Counted from the stretch's first letter, positions 24,196 through 38,500 are shown. The stretch: 64,000 bases of DNA from Cardinalis cardinalis (GCA_014549065.1 JACDOX010000004.1:2187897-2251896); one strand, 5' to 3'. Program-made: numbers and translations. The notes: generated by a model from the sequence alone, not told the origin.

Positions 24196-27100
24196 AAGAT
24201 GAAGAGAAGAAATAAAACAAAATTAATGCACAGACATAAATCAGATACCATTCAACACAAAAAAAAAAAATTTTTTTGTAGGGAAGGAGGAAACTGCATT
24301 TGGTGAACACTTAAATGAAGTATGTGAGCTGTCAGAAAGTCTGAGGGTTATGGAAAAGATGCACTCAACTGAAAAGGTGACTGAGTCAGCCATGATGGAT
24401 AAAAGCCTCTCCAGCCTAGGAGAAACAAAAACATCAGTTGCAGAAGCAGCTGTTTGCCTGCCTTCCCAAGTGGAAAAAAGCCTTGCTAGTAAGTGCTCTG
24501 ATAAAATATTAGTGTGCCTATAAGAGGCTCAAGAATGGAAGTGCAAACTCAACAGCAACTGCTTTTCGAGGGCAGCTTTTGCTTGGTTTTACCTGAATTG
24601 AAATCAAAATTTCTTCACAGTTTTCACCTATTTTTCATGAAAATGGTAAGAAAGAAAAAAGGACAAGGCATTCCTTTTTCAGCAAGCCTAAGAGACTCAC
24701 TTTCCTCCATTTGACAGATTTCATTATTTCCAAAGGTGTTCTTTGGTTTTTATATGAAGAGCATTTNCCGTAATAGTGCAAAATGTCAAAGACCAAAAGT
24801 GAGTGAAAAAAGAATAAATTTATCTTCAGTACCACCCCAGTGTTAAAACAATCACGTCTTTCATTTTACCTCTAGACTACTACAGAGAAGTAACTGAAAT
24901 CCCACAAAAGTAGTATCTGTACTTACAGTATAACAAAATTAATTCCTGACTCCTGTTGGAGGCATTCCTATGTTAAATAATAACAGTATGAGCTGTAACT
25001 AAGACCCGATAGAAATCTTTGGTTATTTTAAGCACACTTAAATTATACTTTCTTTGCTGTCAGACTGCAAGGTACTCATAGCAGCTGTCTCCAGAAAAAA
25101 AAAAAAGTAATTTAATTTTGCCTTATCACAGCCTTTTCCCAGATATTCTCAAAGATAGTTTAATTAATATAACAGTTTCAGAAAGGCTGAGTAATAAAAA
25201 AAGACCAAGCACTTTGCTGAAGCTCTATCAAATTATGAAATCAACAATGGACAATAGAAAACTAACTGTTGGCTAATTGATAGTCAAATAATTGATTAAT
25301 TCACATAGTAGTTCTCTGGGTGTTGCACATGTACCTGTGGTATTTCGCATCCAACTCTCTTACTTATGAACATTTGGCTTTTTCCATGTAAAATATATCT
25401 ATAAAATTAACTGGGAACTAAGAAGATTTGTGCTAAAATATCTACTCCTAATTGTTATCATCAAAGTGTACTGAGAGTAAGAATTCATTCAGAGATAAAA
25501 CTAACACATTGAAACCCATCATAAAATATCTTCATACTCAGCCCCCTGAATCCATCTTCACTTTTAATTATTCACATCAGCCCATGNATATACAAGAAAT
25601 TGCCGCTGAAAGATCCCTTTAAAATGTAATGAGTCCTGGAAAGGCATCTNTTGAATATTGTCCTANTATAGGAAATATATTTCCTATACTTCAGCAGGGA
25701 AACTATGATGAAAATTGATGAAGCTTTTCTCTATGGAAGGGCTTCAGTTCAGTAGGTTCTCAGACTTCTGAAATTCAAGTAAATAATACAGATGACCCAG
25801 AGATAAATTTTTTACCCAATATGTAATTTTTTGGATAAAGAATTGAAAGCCTCCTTTGGAGGACATCAGGTAGAGGCTAGAAATGTAATTTGATCCAAAA
25901 GCAACATAAGTCACTGATGACTGATACTAAACAAAGAGGTTAAATGAGATTAAAAGAAATAATTTTTAAGCAAAATANCCAGAGGTTATTATAAAGAAAT
26001 AACTTGCAGAAACTTTATGTTTTCAAACAAAGCATTTATTACAAGTGTGAAACCATAGCTTACTACAGAGAACCTTAAATTATTATTTTTGACTAACACA
26101 AATCTGAAAGCCCACTACAGAGATGTCACATGGTATTGCGTCATTAATCAAGTGCATCAGGATAAAAAAGGAAAGGAACGGAGAGGAAAATATTTAAAAT
26201 TTATACTGATATTCAAAGATGAAACAGGTTTTGGAACTCCGAAGCTTATTGTTGCTTACTGGGTTTGAAACTTTCTGAGATAGGTGGTTCTTGCAGGTAA
26301 GAAGATACAATTGTTTTACAAGACTAGCACATGAAATCCCAGGTAATTTTGCTTAGGTACTTCAAACCTCTGAACTTTCTATCAAAAACAAAAAAATTAA
26401 AACAAAGCCACTTTTATCTGAATATATTGCCCAAGTGAGTAGGGCAGGGATAACACAAGTACAAAAAAATGTTTAATGTATCCTGTCCGATCCTTTCCCC
26501 TAAAATTCAAGTTCCAAATGAAAAAAGAAGTTTGTATTCTCTCTGCTCCCATCCAGTTCTACCTGGCTATTAAATCATAAATATTAGATTTTGTTGCCCA
26601 GCTTCTCCATTTATGAACTTAGTTTCTTCTTGCTGTTGCCTATGGCTTTTTCTAGCATCAGAGCTCAGTTTATCCAATTCTTTCACTATTGTGAAAATCA
26701 TATTCCAAATTTAGAGCATGCCCCTGGAAGATGCAAGTCTGATTTAAAACAATTTGATTTTTTTTTAAATAAATAGATTTGTAAATGTTACTTCCACTTA
26801 ATATGTGGGAAAGGCTGATCACAACAAGCATGTTAAGGTTAAAGTAGTACATCCTGTGAGAATTTTGACATTTTATGTTGACGGTTTTGTTATGAGCATC
26901 ATCAGTAAAAAGAAATGAACCATTTTTCAATCTGTTGTTTCCAATCACTGCGACAAACTATGGATAAATCTGACCAACATTTGGCCAGTTGCAAATTAGG
27001 AAAGCCATGAACAGTAGCAAAGACAATGGATAGATTTTTCAGCACAGTGAGGAAGACAGCACCTGGGCATGATCCATATTTCTTTGCAGTTCTANTGAAA

Positions 27101-29384
27101 AGGTCAAGGTCTGTGAAGGCAAGGGGAAATATCTCAGGACCACTCCCTTATGAATAAAAATAATTTTTTATCTGTTGATGCTTTTTTTTCAATCATATTG
27201 TTATTTTGTAGCAAGTCTGCATAGTGCAGCACACACATACAAAGTATGAACATTCTTAAAATAAATTAATTAAAATGGCAGTAACATTCCANTAAAACGT
27301 AACAATATGAGTCTTTCAAAAAGCCTTTTAAATGANGGGTTGTTTTGGTTTTTTTTTCTGTTGGCTGGATTGATCAGAATTTTTTGAGGTTTCTTGCTGC
27401 TACAGCTGTCCATGAAACACAGACTCTGGAGTATTTCCATTTAAAGAGATATAATTCAGACTTGAAAACATATTGTCTGCAGAGTTCACATCTCTTTATT
27501 TGAAGTCTTCATTTTCAAAACTGCCCTTCTTTTCCAAAATACATACTTCCATGTATATTTTACTGTCNAAAAAAGAGCTATGAGACAGTCGCACTCAAAA
27601 TGTTTTTGGTATTATAAAGCCGTGAATTAATATTTTCAATGTGCGTATCCATCCTGGGTTTGACACTAGAATTTATTCTGGCATCTTACAATACTTTGTA
27701 CTTTGTTTTAACAAGCNCAGAGTGACAGATCTTATTTTATTGTAGTTTCCAAAAGAATAATTTTGTTCTGTAACAAGACAGGGATGTTGAAGGACAAATT
27801 ATGTTATTACCTCAACAGAACACATAAAAATGGAGATGTTAATATGTATAATCCTATTATTAATAGGAAAGAGGAATGGCAATGGACAGTAAAGAAAGGG
27901 AGAAAAAAACCACAGAAAACCACCATCATTTGATGCAGGAAAATGTTCAAGGAATTCTATTTTCTTGCTGTCAGTTCCTTCAAAAACTTCCTGCTTCAGA
28001 ACATGCAATGAATTCCAAATATGTTCTCCATTTCCAAGAAGAGAGGAGAGGTTTATCTTCAATTAAATACCTCATTTCAATTTTGATCACATATTTAAAT
28101 CCATTTATCTATGAATTTGTATATTTAATGAAGAAGTCAGATNAATTAATTTTGTACTTGCACAAGATTAAAAAAAAATAAAAAGTGTTAATAATTTAGC
28201 AGGTTTCTGAATAAGGATTATTATGTGTATCTTCACAAAATAAGTCTTTAAATATAGAGGCTCTATTTTTGTGTTGACTTGAATAGAAGACAAAAATTTA
28301 CCCTTTTGCACCACAAAAAAACAAAATGAAAATTTTGTTTCCTTTTTGGAGATGTAGCAAATTAGGAAATCAAATAAAAGAGGACACACTTGACTACTTG
28401 GCTACACAAGCTTAAACCAAAAACATATAGTCAAAATTTATTCATCATAAAAAATGCCTAATCATAAATATTTCAGACACTTCAAATCATTGACACTTTT
28501 ATTAAGTATTATTGAAAATTATATTCTTCTACATTGGCTTATTTTTCATATGCTAGACTCAATTAAATACTCCAAAGTGCTGTTTCAGTTAAAAACCTTT
28601 TTTTTTCCTTTGAAAGAAGCCATTTAATCAATTTCTGGAATCAAACAATCAATCAGTCAATTTAGGGTCAATAAATCACAGAAAATTTTTAATTAAAGAA
28701 ATAATTTGTGATGATGTAGCTTTTCAAATGAACAGTTAGATTGCAAGGCAAAAAATATTTCAGACATATAAATTCCAAACTCATCCAAAAAAAATTGTCA
28801 TGTCTATCAAAACCTTGGCAGGTGNGAGGCACCAGAGAGTGATTGGAAAATGCACTCTAACAAAAAAGGAAAATACATAACAATTGAGAAACAGAGTTTA
28901 GGAGTGTATTTTAATAAAGTGGTAATCTTCCAATTGGCATATTTTTCTTTCTTGCAGTTGCTAGAGGTTTAGCTGCTATTGGATTATTAATCAGTGAATA
29001 AGAGTCTGAACACCTACAAAGACACATATAGAAATCAAAATTTCTAATTTCAAAGCCTAAATGTTTGCTTCTGATAAAAAACTAGGATACATTTTACATA
29101 TTCATTAATACCAGTCAGAATTATANGTATAATTTCAGTCATTTTCTCTGTTCATTCAGTTGTACGGGTAAGTGGGCTGAAACGAAAGTATTCCCTTTAA
29201 AGTCACTGCACTGGGCTCCTCCATTGGTCATCTGTCATTTTAAGTACACNGTCTGTGTACTGAAGTGCAGTTTCACAGTGCTCCAGTATCTGACAATTTA
29301 TGATTTTCNAAACATTTAATTCAGCGTGACTTCAGAGAATATATGTACTTGGACCCAGGACTGGAAGGGATACTGGGCAAGTCA
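24196..29384. other. Noncoding AT-rich sequence, no gene seen
   Basis: No supported gene. A palindrome lies at 25667-25688 and an AP-1-like word at 24382-24388. Open frames such as 27876-28181 (101 codons, plus) and 26670-26948 (minus) show no domain and begin and end arbitrarily. No further mobile element was recognised. Confidence 0.65.
25667..25688. repeat. Perfect 22-bp palindrome
   Basis: TATAGGAAATA at 25667-25677 is followed directly by its reverse complement TATTTCCTATA at 25678-25688. The adjacent base at 25666 is ambiguous. If it is G, the palindrome grows to 26 bp, since A25665 also pairs with T25690. AT-rich composition makes a chance palindrome more likely than at 19902. Confidence 0.9.
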
Positions 29385-30238
29385 CAGACAATACAGAGCT
29401 GGGAGTTGTGAGTCCCTCACAGGCATGGAGGCCCTGCAGAGAGGCCTCAGCAATAGGAGACTGGGCAATCACCAGCCCTATGAAGTTCANAGAGAGAAAG
29501 TGCTGGATTCTGCACCTGGGATGGGACAACCCTGGATGTACAGACAAACTGGAAAGGGNCCTGGGGGTTCTGGTCGATGACAAGTTGAATATGAGCCAGC
29601 ANTGCCCTGGCAGCAAGGAAGGCCATCCTGGAATGTCCTGGGGGCACCAGGCTCAGCATCGCAGCCAGGCAACGGAGGGGATTGTCCCGCTCTGCTCTGC
29701 ACTGGGGCGGCCTTGCCTCGAGTGCTGGGGGCAGCTCTGGGTACAATAATGTAGAAAAGACATTAAGCCATCAGAGAGCATCCAAAGGAGGGCCATCAGG
29801 ATGGTGAAGGGCCTTGAAGGGAAACCCTGCGAGGAGCAGCTGAGGTCACTTGGTCTGTTCAGACTGGAGAAGAGGAGACTGAGGGGAGACCTCACTGCAA
29901 NTTCCANTTCCTCATGAAGGAAAGAGCAGAGGCAGACAGTGATCTCTTCTCTGTGGTGGCCAGTGACAAGGGTCCAAGGGAATGGACTGAAGCTTGGTTA
30001 GGGGAAGGTTAGATTGGACGTTAGAAAAGGTTCTTCACTCAGAGAGTGGTCAGGCACACAACAGGCTCCCTGGGGAAGTGGTCACAGCANCAAGCTGGAC
30101 TAAGCTCAAGAAGCATTTGGACAATGCTCTTAGGCACTCTACAGGTGTGAATCTTGGGGTGGTTCTGTGCAGGTCCAGGAGCTGGACTCAACAATCCTTA
30201 TGTGTCCCTTCCAACTCAGCATATTCTGCAATTTGATA
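29385..30238 (+). mobile_element. CR1 LINE with 3' end, sense (relatively well kept)
   Basis: This GC-richer block stands out from its flanks. In one frame (29408-29749) it reads KCWILHLGWDNPGCT, then LGVLVDDKLNMSQ, then LCSALGRPCLECWGQLW, all CR1 reverse-transcriptase C-terminal words. Downstream the DNA carries CTGGAGAAGAGGAGACTGAGG (about 29863-29883), then the 3' region ending in GGAGCTGGACTCAACAATCC and CCCTTCCAACTCAGCATATTCTG at about 30207-30229. The copy reaches the CR1 3' terminus but is 5' truncated and frameshifted after 29749. Short antisense and overlapping frames in this interval are shadows of it. Confidence 0.92.
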
Positions 30239-32459
30239 GAGAAAAAAATAGCTATCAAGTGAAATTTTCATATTGAGGAAAATTATATTCCGGGATTATT
30301 TAGCCTTCAAAAACAAAATTCCAGCTTGTAATTTGTTTTATAAANCTTTTTTTTNAAACTTTCTTTTCAGTACATGAAATGGCAAGAACACTAATGTTTT
30401 AGTACTTAACTTCTTTCCCAAAATATGAAGATTTCTTATTTTATTTTTGTATGGGTACATGTAATTCTGGAGTAATTCCATAATAATTGCACTGAATACA
30501 CTGGCCCAATTAATGTAACAAGTTTATCAAGCTGTCTCTTAAACTGAGAGCTACTCTCAATTTCATGTTGTATGCAGTAAATATTAAGTCTGGTGGAATT
30601 TGACCCATTTTTAATGACAATAATTTAAATCTTTGATTTTGTATGTCATACCTTAACTCAAATGATTAACACTGCCTTGCACTATTAAAGTTGCTCACAA
30701 AAACGCTCTTCAAATTATTACTTTTTCAACATGGCATATTGCTGAAAATCAATTGCTAATAAAAGCTGACATCTTCTGTTGAATAATATGGTCTTTTACA
30801 CAGGTATATTTGCAATACATTCTATGTATCTACATTATTCTTTAAGGTGAATACAAACAAATCAGCTGCCACTACTTTTCCACCTGAATGCTTTAATCAC
30901 CACTTATGGGACTCCTCATANAAAGAGTGAGAAGTCCTAAACTGAACACAAGTTCAGAGCTATTTCTACATTTTCAGTGTGCAATATTCCCAGTTTTTAT
31001 GGCCAATATAACAACAGGAGACAGAGCTTTTCTTATTTGGGCAATTATCATTTATTTATGCATATAGTTATGTGTAGATATGTGTATATGTANGAGGGAT
31101 TAAACATAAAGTAAAAAAAGGCAAGAAAAGCCTGGGACAAAAGGTTAGCTAAAAACCTATGCACTTCTGAGGATCTTTCATTCTAAGGGCAATATGTTCT
31201 AGATATGAAATCCAAAATCCTCCTATCATTCCAGTGAGAATCAGTCCCACAAATGTATCTAAGAATGTGACAGCACTTTTAAATGCTTTATAATATGAGA
31301 GCTCTTGTGGGTATGGTATTTAGTGAAAGGGNAGGTTTTGTACTTCTGAAGTTACTTGGATGAGAAACCTCCTCAAGAGTGCAGAAACATTCTGTACANT
31401 CCACAGTCTTCTAACTCATAATCTAAATTTTTAATCCACAGTAGTTCCAGTATTATATAGTCTAGTATTAAACTTTTAATGTGTTTTTTTGACAAATCAT
31501 TAATTTGATTTTTTACATTTGTACCATGANTTTCCACCCTTTGCAGACAGTTTTAATTTGTGGAGTTTTTCTTTTGTTTTTTTATTTTTTGTGGTTTTTT
31601 AGTTGGCTGGTTGGTTGGGATATTTTGGAAGTTTTGTTGTAGATAAGTGGGGTTCTTTTACTTTCTTCTTTCAATTAATANTTAAAACTTTGGGATTGAA
31701 GAGCAAAGTTGAATCTTCTGTAAAGTCTTGTCCAGTTTATTTCTCTTGAGAAATAATATTTAGTGTTGGTAAAAATTATTTGCAGAATATTTTGTCCTAA
31801 AAGAGGAAGAAGGTGGCTTTTTCCTGTCTGCCATGTTTGGGCTTGTCATTATNGTTTCATTTATACTTAGATAAACCTTACAGAAATTTTGGCTAAATAT
31901 TTTTTGCATGTTTAATATTCTTTTAGACTTTTTTTTTTGCTTTTGCTATGTTAAAAGTCAGAAAATAAGTTTGTTGTAGGTGGAACTAAATAGCATTACN
32001 TACCATAAAGATCAGTGTTATAAAAATAAGTGAATAATAGGATTGATTGACGCTAGGTGGGAGCTTTTGAGTCAAATAGTGTATCCAAACCAGGGAGGGT
32101 GTTTTTCTTTGACCTCAGTTAGGTTTAGTCATTCTGACTATGCAGAACAGAGAACATTTTTAAATTGACAATTTCAGTACTTTTTGCACTGAAACACAAT
32201 GCCATGTATAAAAGCTGAGAAAAAAACTCTCATTTGTGTGTGTGTNTGTAAATTCTGGAATTAAAATCTCTGGGTCTACTTGATTCGTATCTGGATTAGG
32301 AGGTGAACTAAATGAACCAAGAGGTCCTTATACATTTTTTATTCCCAGAGATTTTATGAAAATCCCTCATTAGCCATTGAATTTCAAAACACCTCAATAT
32401 TTATTTAAAGGAAAGCCCCTTTAAATTTGTATTTTTAGTAGGTGACCCTCATGTNTCCT

Positions 32460-32551
32460 CTTTGTTGTTTTTTTGGTTTTGTTTTGGGCTTTTTTTTCTG
32501 ACTCAAGAAACTGAGTTATTTTTTTTGTTTTGTTTGTTTGGGGTTTTTTTG
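32460..32551. repeat. T-rich low-complexity tract
   Basis: Runs of T broken by GG and GTTTTG units. No element body adjoins it. Confidence 0.8.
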
Positions 32552-33978
32552 CCAGATTATGCCTATTTAAAAACAAACAAAAATGACATTCAAGAATCTC
32601 CTAAAGGCAGTAGAGCGTGAAGACAATAACTTTATATTTGTAAAGACAAAAAGGTGTAATTTTGAAAATGGGACTCTCATGACCAGTAAACATCAGTTAG
32701 CAAAACTAGTGACATTTTCCTAGAAGTGTCAAAGGAAAATGATTATGTCACATGCTAGCTANTTAGAAAATTCTATATAGCACTTTGCACATCTTTATTT
32801 CTACACCAAGCTGGAATATAGCTGAAGAAAAGAGACCACTTTTCAAAAATAGAAACATTTCTTCAACATCTAACCCAAGATNATCTAACTTCCCTGACTT
32901 TCTTATAACCTTATGAAGTCATGTTATTGCAATACTTTTGCAGTATTAATTATTTGTTTTCAAAAGGAATTGTTGCAGGTAGCCATAGGTAGCCAAAAAC
33001 CTGCTAGATTCACAGACATTTAATGTACTTCCATGATCATAGTCTATAAGAAAATCCAATAAGTAGATCTTGTACATAAATTTATTCCACGATTATGANG
33101 ATATTTACATCTATGAAAATACACAGTAGTCTCAGGCAGGAATTGTAAAATTTTACAAGAAAGTAGAGTGTGCACAAGAAAGCCAAATTTTACAAGAATT
33201 GCAAATAAATATCATTGCAAGTATATTGAAATTCACCCATTGTAAGGATGCCTAACTCAGTAGGAGTTTTAACAAAATCTAGAGAAACAGTATAGGATAA
33301 AAAGCACAGTAAAGATCCTCAAAATGGATCTTTTCAAAGTTAAATGATACTTATTACAATATCAGCATCAATAACTCTAATACTAATAACATTATAATTC
33401 TAATGCTAATGCCATTACTTTTAAATTTAATTGTCTAATTTAATGTNTGTATTACATAAATCAAATTGCACTTGTAGTAAATGATAACCAGTTAAGATTT
33501 CTTCTCTATTCAGGTTTTGTGACTTCTTTAAAATAGTCATTATAGAAAAATAAAGAGAATGAATTTATTCACAATATTAATTATTACAGCTTTACCTTTA
33601 GCCTTTGGGATTTTATTATGGCATCTANGTAGAAAAAAAATAGTAGAAGGATACCACATCATCTCTTGAAAGCATTTTTTGTCCAAACATGCCATAATAA
33701 AATAAATCTCCAAAAGAACTACAAAACAGCNTAAGCATTTCAAATTACAACTTGCACCTGCCTNCATTCTTTCTGATGTCTGAATTTCNTTGCTATAATT
33801 TTGTGAACCTAAATCCAGTAAAAAGGTGTGCCTAGCATCCAGTGTTCCACTGATTTTTAGTGAAGCTTTAGCCATTGACTGTTACATTAATAACAGCGCA
33901 TAGTCAGCTAGGGAGACTAATCCAGCAGGCATTGTTCAGTTTTACCTTCACCCTTTTTAAGTTTACAACACGACATAA

Positions 33979-34060
33979 ATATGTGTGTGTGTGTGTGTGT
34001 GTGTGCGCATATATATACACACACACACACACACATATATATATACATATATATATATAC
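33979..34060. repeat. Compound (TG)n-(CA)n-(TA)n microsatellite, self-complementary
   Basis: A TG run (33982-34005) is followed after CGCATATATAT by a CA run (34017-34035), then alternating TA to about 34060. Because TG and CA runs are mutual complements, and each is bounded outside by ATAT, the tract can fold into a hairpin of about 20 bp with a short loop. The open frame 33875-34117 crossing it is a translation of the repeat. Confidence 0.93.
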
Positions 34061-35501
34061 ACTACCTCTACCCTTTACCTTGCAGAACAGCAACACTATG
34101 AAACTTGGAGTTACTAATTATTTTTTTCTTATAGAACTAGATATTTGACAATATTTCAAAAATATTTGTACAAACCCACTTCATCTTTTTCTGTACCACT
34201 TTATCCAGTGAAAGTACCACTTTGTTAGGGCCTTAACATGGAATGTGGAGGACTTGTTTTTGAAGCAGTGCTGTACAGGACTAAAGCAGTTTTCCCTTTC
34301 TCTCTCCTACTTCTGTCATTCATCCTGCCTTGTCAGATAATTACCNTTATGAAGTGGGAGTCAGTAGGTAGGGCATTCAGTGTGGTTCTGGTTGATATTG
34401 TTATGGTNACTTCAACTGAAAAATTTCAACACAATACTCTCAGAGAACCCTGAGTTACCTATAACCTCATGGCTACANTTGTCTAGAGAAACAAATCCTA
34501 TGGGGAAAGGGGTCTGTGAACACTTCCACCTCCTGCATTACTTAGGTTAGGGAAAGGCATGGAAGGGAGCTCACTATGCAGTCTGTGCTTTTTCTTTTTG
34601 TGTAATTTAATCCATGAAATAATATCTCGACTGAAATGCAATGAATGTGTTAGGAATATCAACAGTTTTAGAGATTTTGTTCTAAACCTGTCAGTGTTTC
34701 AAGATTTGGATGCTATAANACAACTCTAACTTGCATTCCAAATCACTGTGAATAATATTGTATAATATAAAACTGCACACCACCGTAATTAATCCAATTA
34801 GTCCCCAAGTCTTAGTATACTGGTAAATTAAACANGATGAGACAGGTTATGACACTAAAGCCATTCATCACAGACAGCTCTTTCCCCTTAAAGAAAGATG
34901 GCCCATCCAAACCACATTGAGCCAGAACACATCTTTAGTCCTAACCCAAGACAAGGTTTGTTTTTGTTTTTTTTCTTAACGGGGGAAGAGGAAATGCCGA
35001 GAAGACCATGCAAATCACTATGAGGATCCTTGGAACTTTCTGTTTTCTAGTGTTCAGAAATCACATATTTAACTTACTGGTATGGATATAGCCAAAGGAT
35101 TCAATTTTAACACAACTATCTTGAAATATCTGGAAACAAAATTTCTACCTATAAAGCCTATCATGCATTCTAATAAAATGAAAAAGTAATAAAATATATT
35201 TTTTTGTCTCTAATAAAATTAGAGATATTAAATGTTAGTTGTTTAATTGAGATGGCTATAAATAAATTCCTTACAATGTGCAAAATATAATTTGAACTTT
35301 TTTTCTTTTTTTTTTTTTAATTTTGAGCAGTGAAATAACTCCTAGCTCTGGAGACATCAGTGAACCAAGCAACTACTAGAATTCTTTGAAAAAGTATTAA
35401 TCATCTATTTGGTACAAAAGCTATTCAAACAAGTCAAGGTAGGTTTTGAAAGGTGCTCAACTCTTATCCAGTACTAGAATTTCTTGAACAGTTACTGCAT
35501 G

Positions 35502-35522
35502 AAGTATGATGATATCATACTT
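35502..35522. repeat. Small inverted repeat (9-bp stem, 3-nt loop)
   Basis: AAGTATGAT at 35502-35510 pairs with ATCATACTT at 35514-35522 around the loop GAT. It is short and AT-rich with no associated gene. Confidence 0.75.
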
Positions 35523-38500
35523 GTTCACAATACAGTGAATAACATNAATCTCCTNAAAATCTAGAACTGTCCTTTATGTTTCAGACATTTGGGTGAATTA
35601 CAACAAACTCAGTGTTGTAAAATGTCTTGGAAAGATGTTTAGATATGGAATTTAGTTCATTCACTCAGGTGTATTTTGACAGCTCATGGCAGAGTTACAT
35701 GTCTTCCATGTAAATTGATATTTAATACCTTAATGTAAGATGAGTTGTTTGACCACAGGATGTTACTTTGTTAGTATCATGAAGTGGTCTCATTTGGGAG
35801 GAAAATACATATTAGTCAAGATATCTACACAGGTCTGATGAATGTGTCTATACACTTTAATTTGTGAGCGGCTGTGCTTTGTTTATTTATCTATTTTGTC
35901 TTTTGGTNTCTTTCAGGGGTCCATAGAAAAGAGGCATAGAGTAACTCCAAAATAGTACCGTTCATCATAATATTCAGCAATACTGAACACTTATTTCTTC
36001 AGCAATACTGATTTTTTTTTTTAACTTTTGTAGAGAAAACTAGAGAAAGTAACTTTTTAATTGAACAAAATTTAGTATTTGGAGTTTTTTAAGAGTTAAG
36101 GTTCATCTTGCTTAAGTGTTAAGTATCATCTTGTCCTTCTGCTTTCTGCATTTCCCTATGTTTTCATTTACCCTGTCTGCTGAATTAACTTGAGAATAAA
36201 TTTATTTTTCCTTTGCTTCTCATTTCTTGCTCTTTGTTCCACAGCATGGCACATGGGTGCTATGANGTGTCATATGCTCTCATCTTGCACCATCAAGAAA
36301 CAAAGAGTCACTATGAAGGGTACCAGGTGATCAGCTGTTGTTATTGGCAGTGTGTGAGAGCTTTGTGTGGACTAGTGAGCCTACTTTCCTTTTAAACNCT
36401 CTTACTCCTATGGAAAAGTGGGTGTCAGAAGAGGACTGGATGAGTAGTTCAGGCATGGCTATCAACAGCGCTGTCATGTAGTGTTAGATGAAAATAAATC
36501 CATCCTAAGGAAATATATGGCATCAGTAGCATTGCTGAACTTGTGAGATAGTACTTCATCAGCAAAGTAACATTGTTGAATCAGGNTAAAGTCCTCTGAA
36601 AGTAAATTAAATCAGGTTCCAAAGAAGCCAAAACCATCCATATATCAGAATAAAAATGAATAAGGAAAAAAATGGAAATATAATTCATCTAAATGCACTA
36701 AGAATAAGAAAATCCTTTGGTCCCAGAGAAAGAACCAAAGAGGTGAGCTCGTTATACCTTAAGGNATAAATTTAAACCAGGTTATTACTATAGGCACTTA
36801 GTATAAATGTCCTACAGGAAAACTGAATTTAGCACACTCTTTAACTTATTGAATTATTTTTCTGAATTTCTGATTCAAAAATGTAATAAAAAGNCACAAT
36901 TAATCCCTAATATAGTTTAGTTTAGATGAAAAAATAGTGCAATATGAAGGTAGGCCCCTTCAGCCTCTTTAGCCCCACCCCTTTTTTACTCAGCTGAAGC
37001 TCTAAAGAAAAAAAAATTTAAAAAATCAAGATCATTCATTCAAATTAAACAGGAAGAATGAGGGAAAGAATGATGATATAATTTTTTTTCTGTATTCTGA
37101 GAAATTCAGCACTTGTATTATCTTTTGAGAATATAAAACAGCTCTGCTTTACCAACAGTATTGAAAACACTGAAGTCAGCTCTTAACCAGGTAGGTGAAA
37201 TCTTTCTGCTTTGATGCCTAGAAACATCCAGAATGATAGCACAGGCCATGGGCTTTGCAATATTATAACAATTATTCACTAGCAATTTCATATTCAGGCA
37301 AAACCATGTGAATTCTATATATCTAAGATGATTCAAATACATAAAACTCTCAATTGGGGTTCAATTTCTGTCCTAACTGCTGTTCTTTTCTAAAGCAATT
37401 GAAGTGTTTGAACAATTTTCTACATTTTCTTTACCATATTGTANGCATTTTCTTACCACTGGTCCTATTTTTCTCATTTCCCTGTTCATCTATATTGGTT
37501 ATAAAGACAAAAAAAAAGGAACAGAATCATACTCACCTCTTACTATATTTATTACTAGGTGGCATACATAATCTCTGTGCCTAAGAAATTTATCTCTAAA
37601 CACTTAGATTTTCTCTCCATTACTCAAAATCATTCAATTTCACTCATCATTTCCTGCATACTTCAAAAATTTNTTCTCCTGAAATTCAGTCTCCTTAGGT
37701 CTCACTTCAGTACTGGATATAAACCAAAAGAGATTGCATTACAACCTTCATGGTTACCTTTTCTCCCTATACTGTGGAGCAGTAGTGTACTCATATTTAC
37801 AGAACCCCTGATATTTATTTCTTCACATAGTATGTCCCAGCTTATATCCTTAGGCTTTTAAAAAAAAATAGTTGTGTCAAAATTATATATTAAGTTTATA
37901 AATCCAATTATTTCTTCCAGCATTAACACAAATTATCACCTTACAATGCCTTGAATGTGAAAAATACNTAAATATCCCTAAAATTCTCTACCAGTACAAA
38001 TTGCAATATTAGAATTTCAAATTTTACTTCATTTATCCTTCAAGGATTTTTCAGAATGTCCCAAATTATCGGTGCAAATAGATGAAATGGTAAAGACAAT
38101 TTATTTTCTTCTGCAAGATGAAGTTTATTTCGTTTTAAGTTCTGTAAAATTTCTATAATGTAACTTTATAAGTAAAGGGAGACCTATATAAACAGACTTC
38201 TCTTTCCCCTTATCTCCTGCTAGATTTTCTTCTATTTCTCCTCTAACCAGAGAGCAGACACAGATGAGAAGTGAGGTCACAGACTGTCCACAGATGAGGA
38301 TCCTCCCACCTGCACCACCAGAAGGCTCACAGAGCTCCTACAGCCCTAGGAAATATTTCTATGTAACAGGATTGCCCTAGTTATCCCTGTGCCAGAAGAT
38401 AGAGCTAGAATTACTGCAGAAACAGAGCTCCTCTCTGGCTAGCTGATACCTCAGGAAAACAGTGGCTCTGCAGGGAATACACTCTGCAGGGGGACAGGTT

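Noticed and set aside
29332..29895. Antisense open frames (94, 99, 71 and 80 codons)
   Set aside because: They are shadows of the sense CR1 reverse-transcriptase remnant, kept open by its higher GC content.
33540..33875. 111-codon open frame, minus strand
   Set aside because: Several ambiguous codons hide possible stops, and no recognisable protein feature is present.
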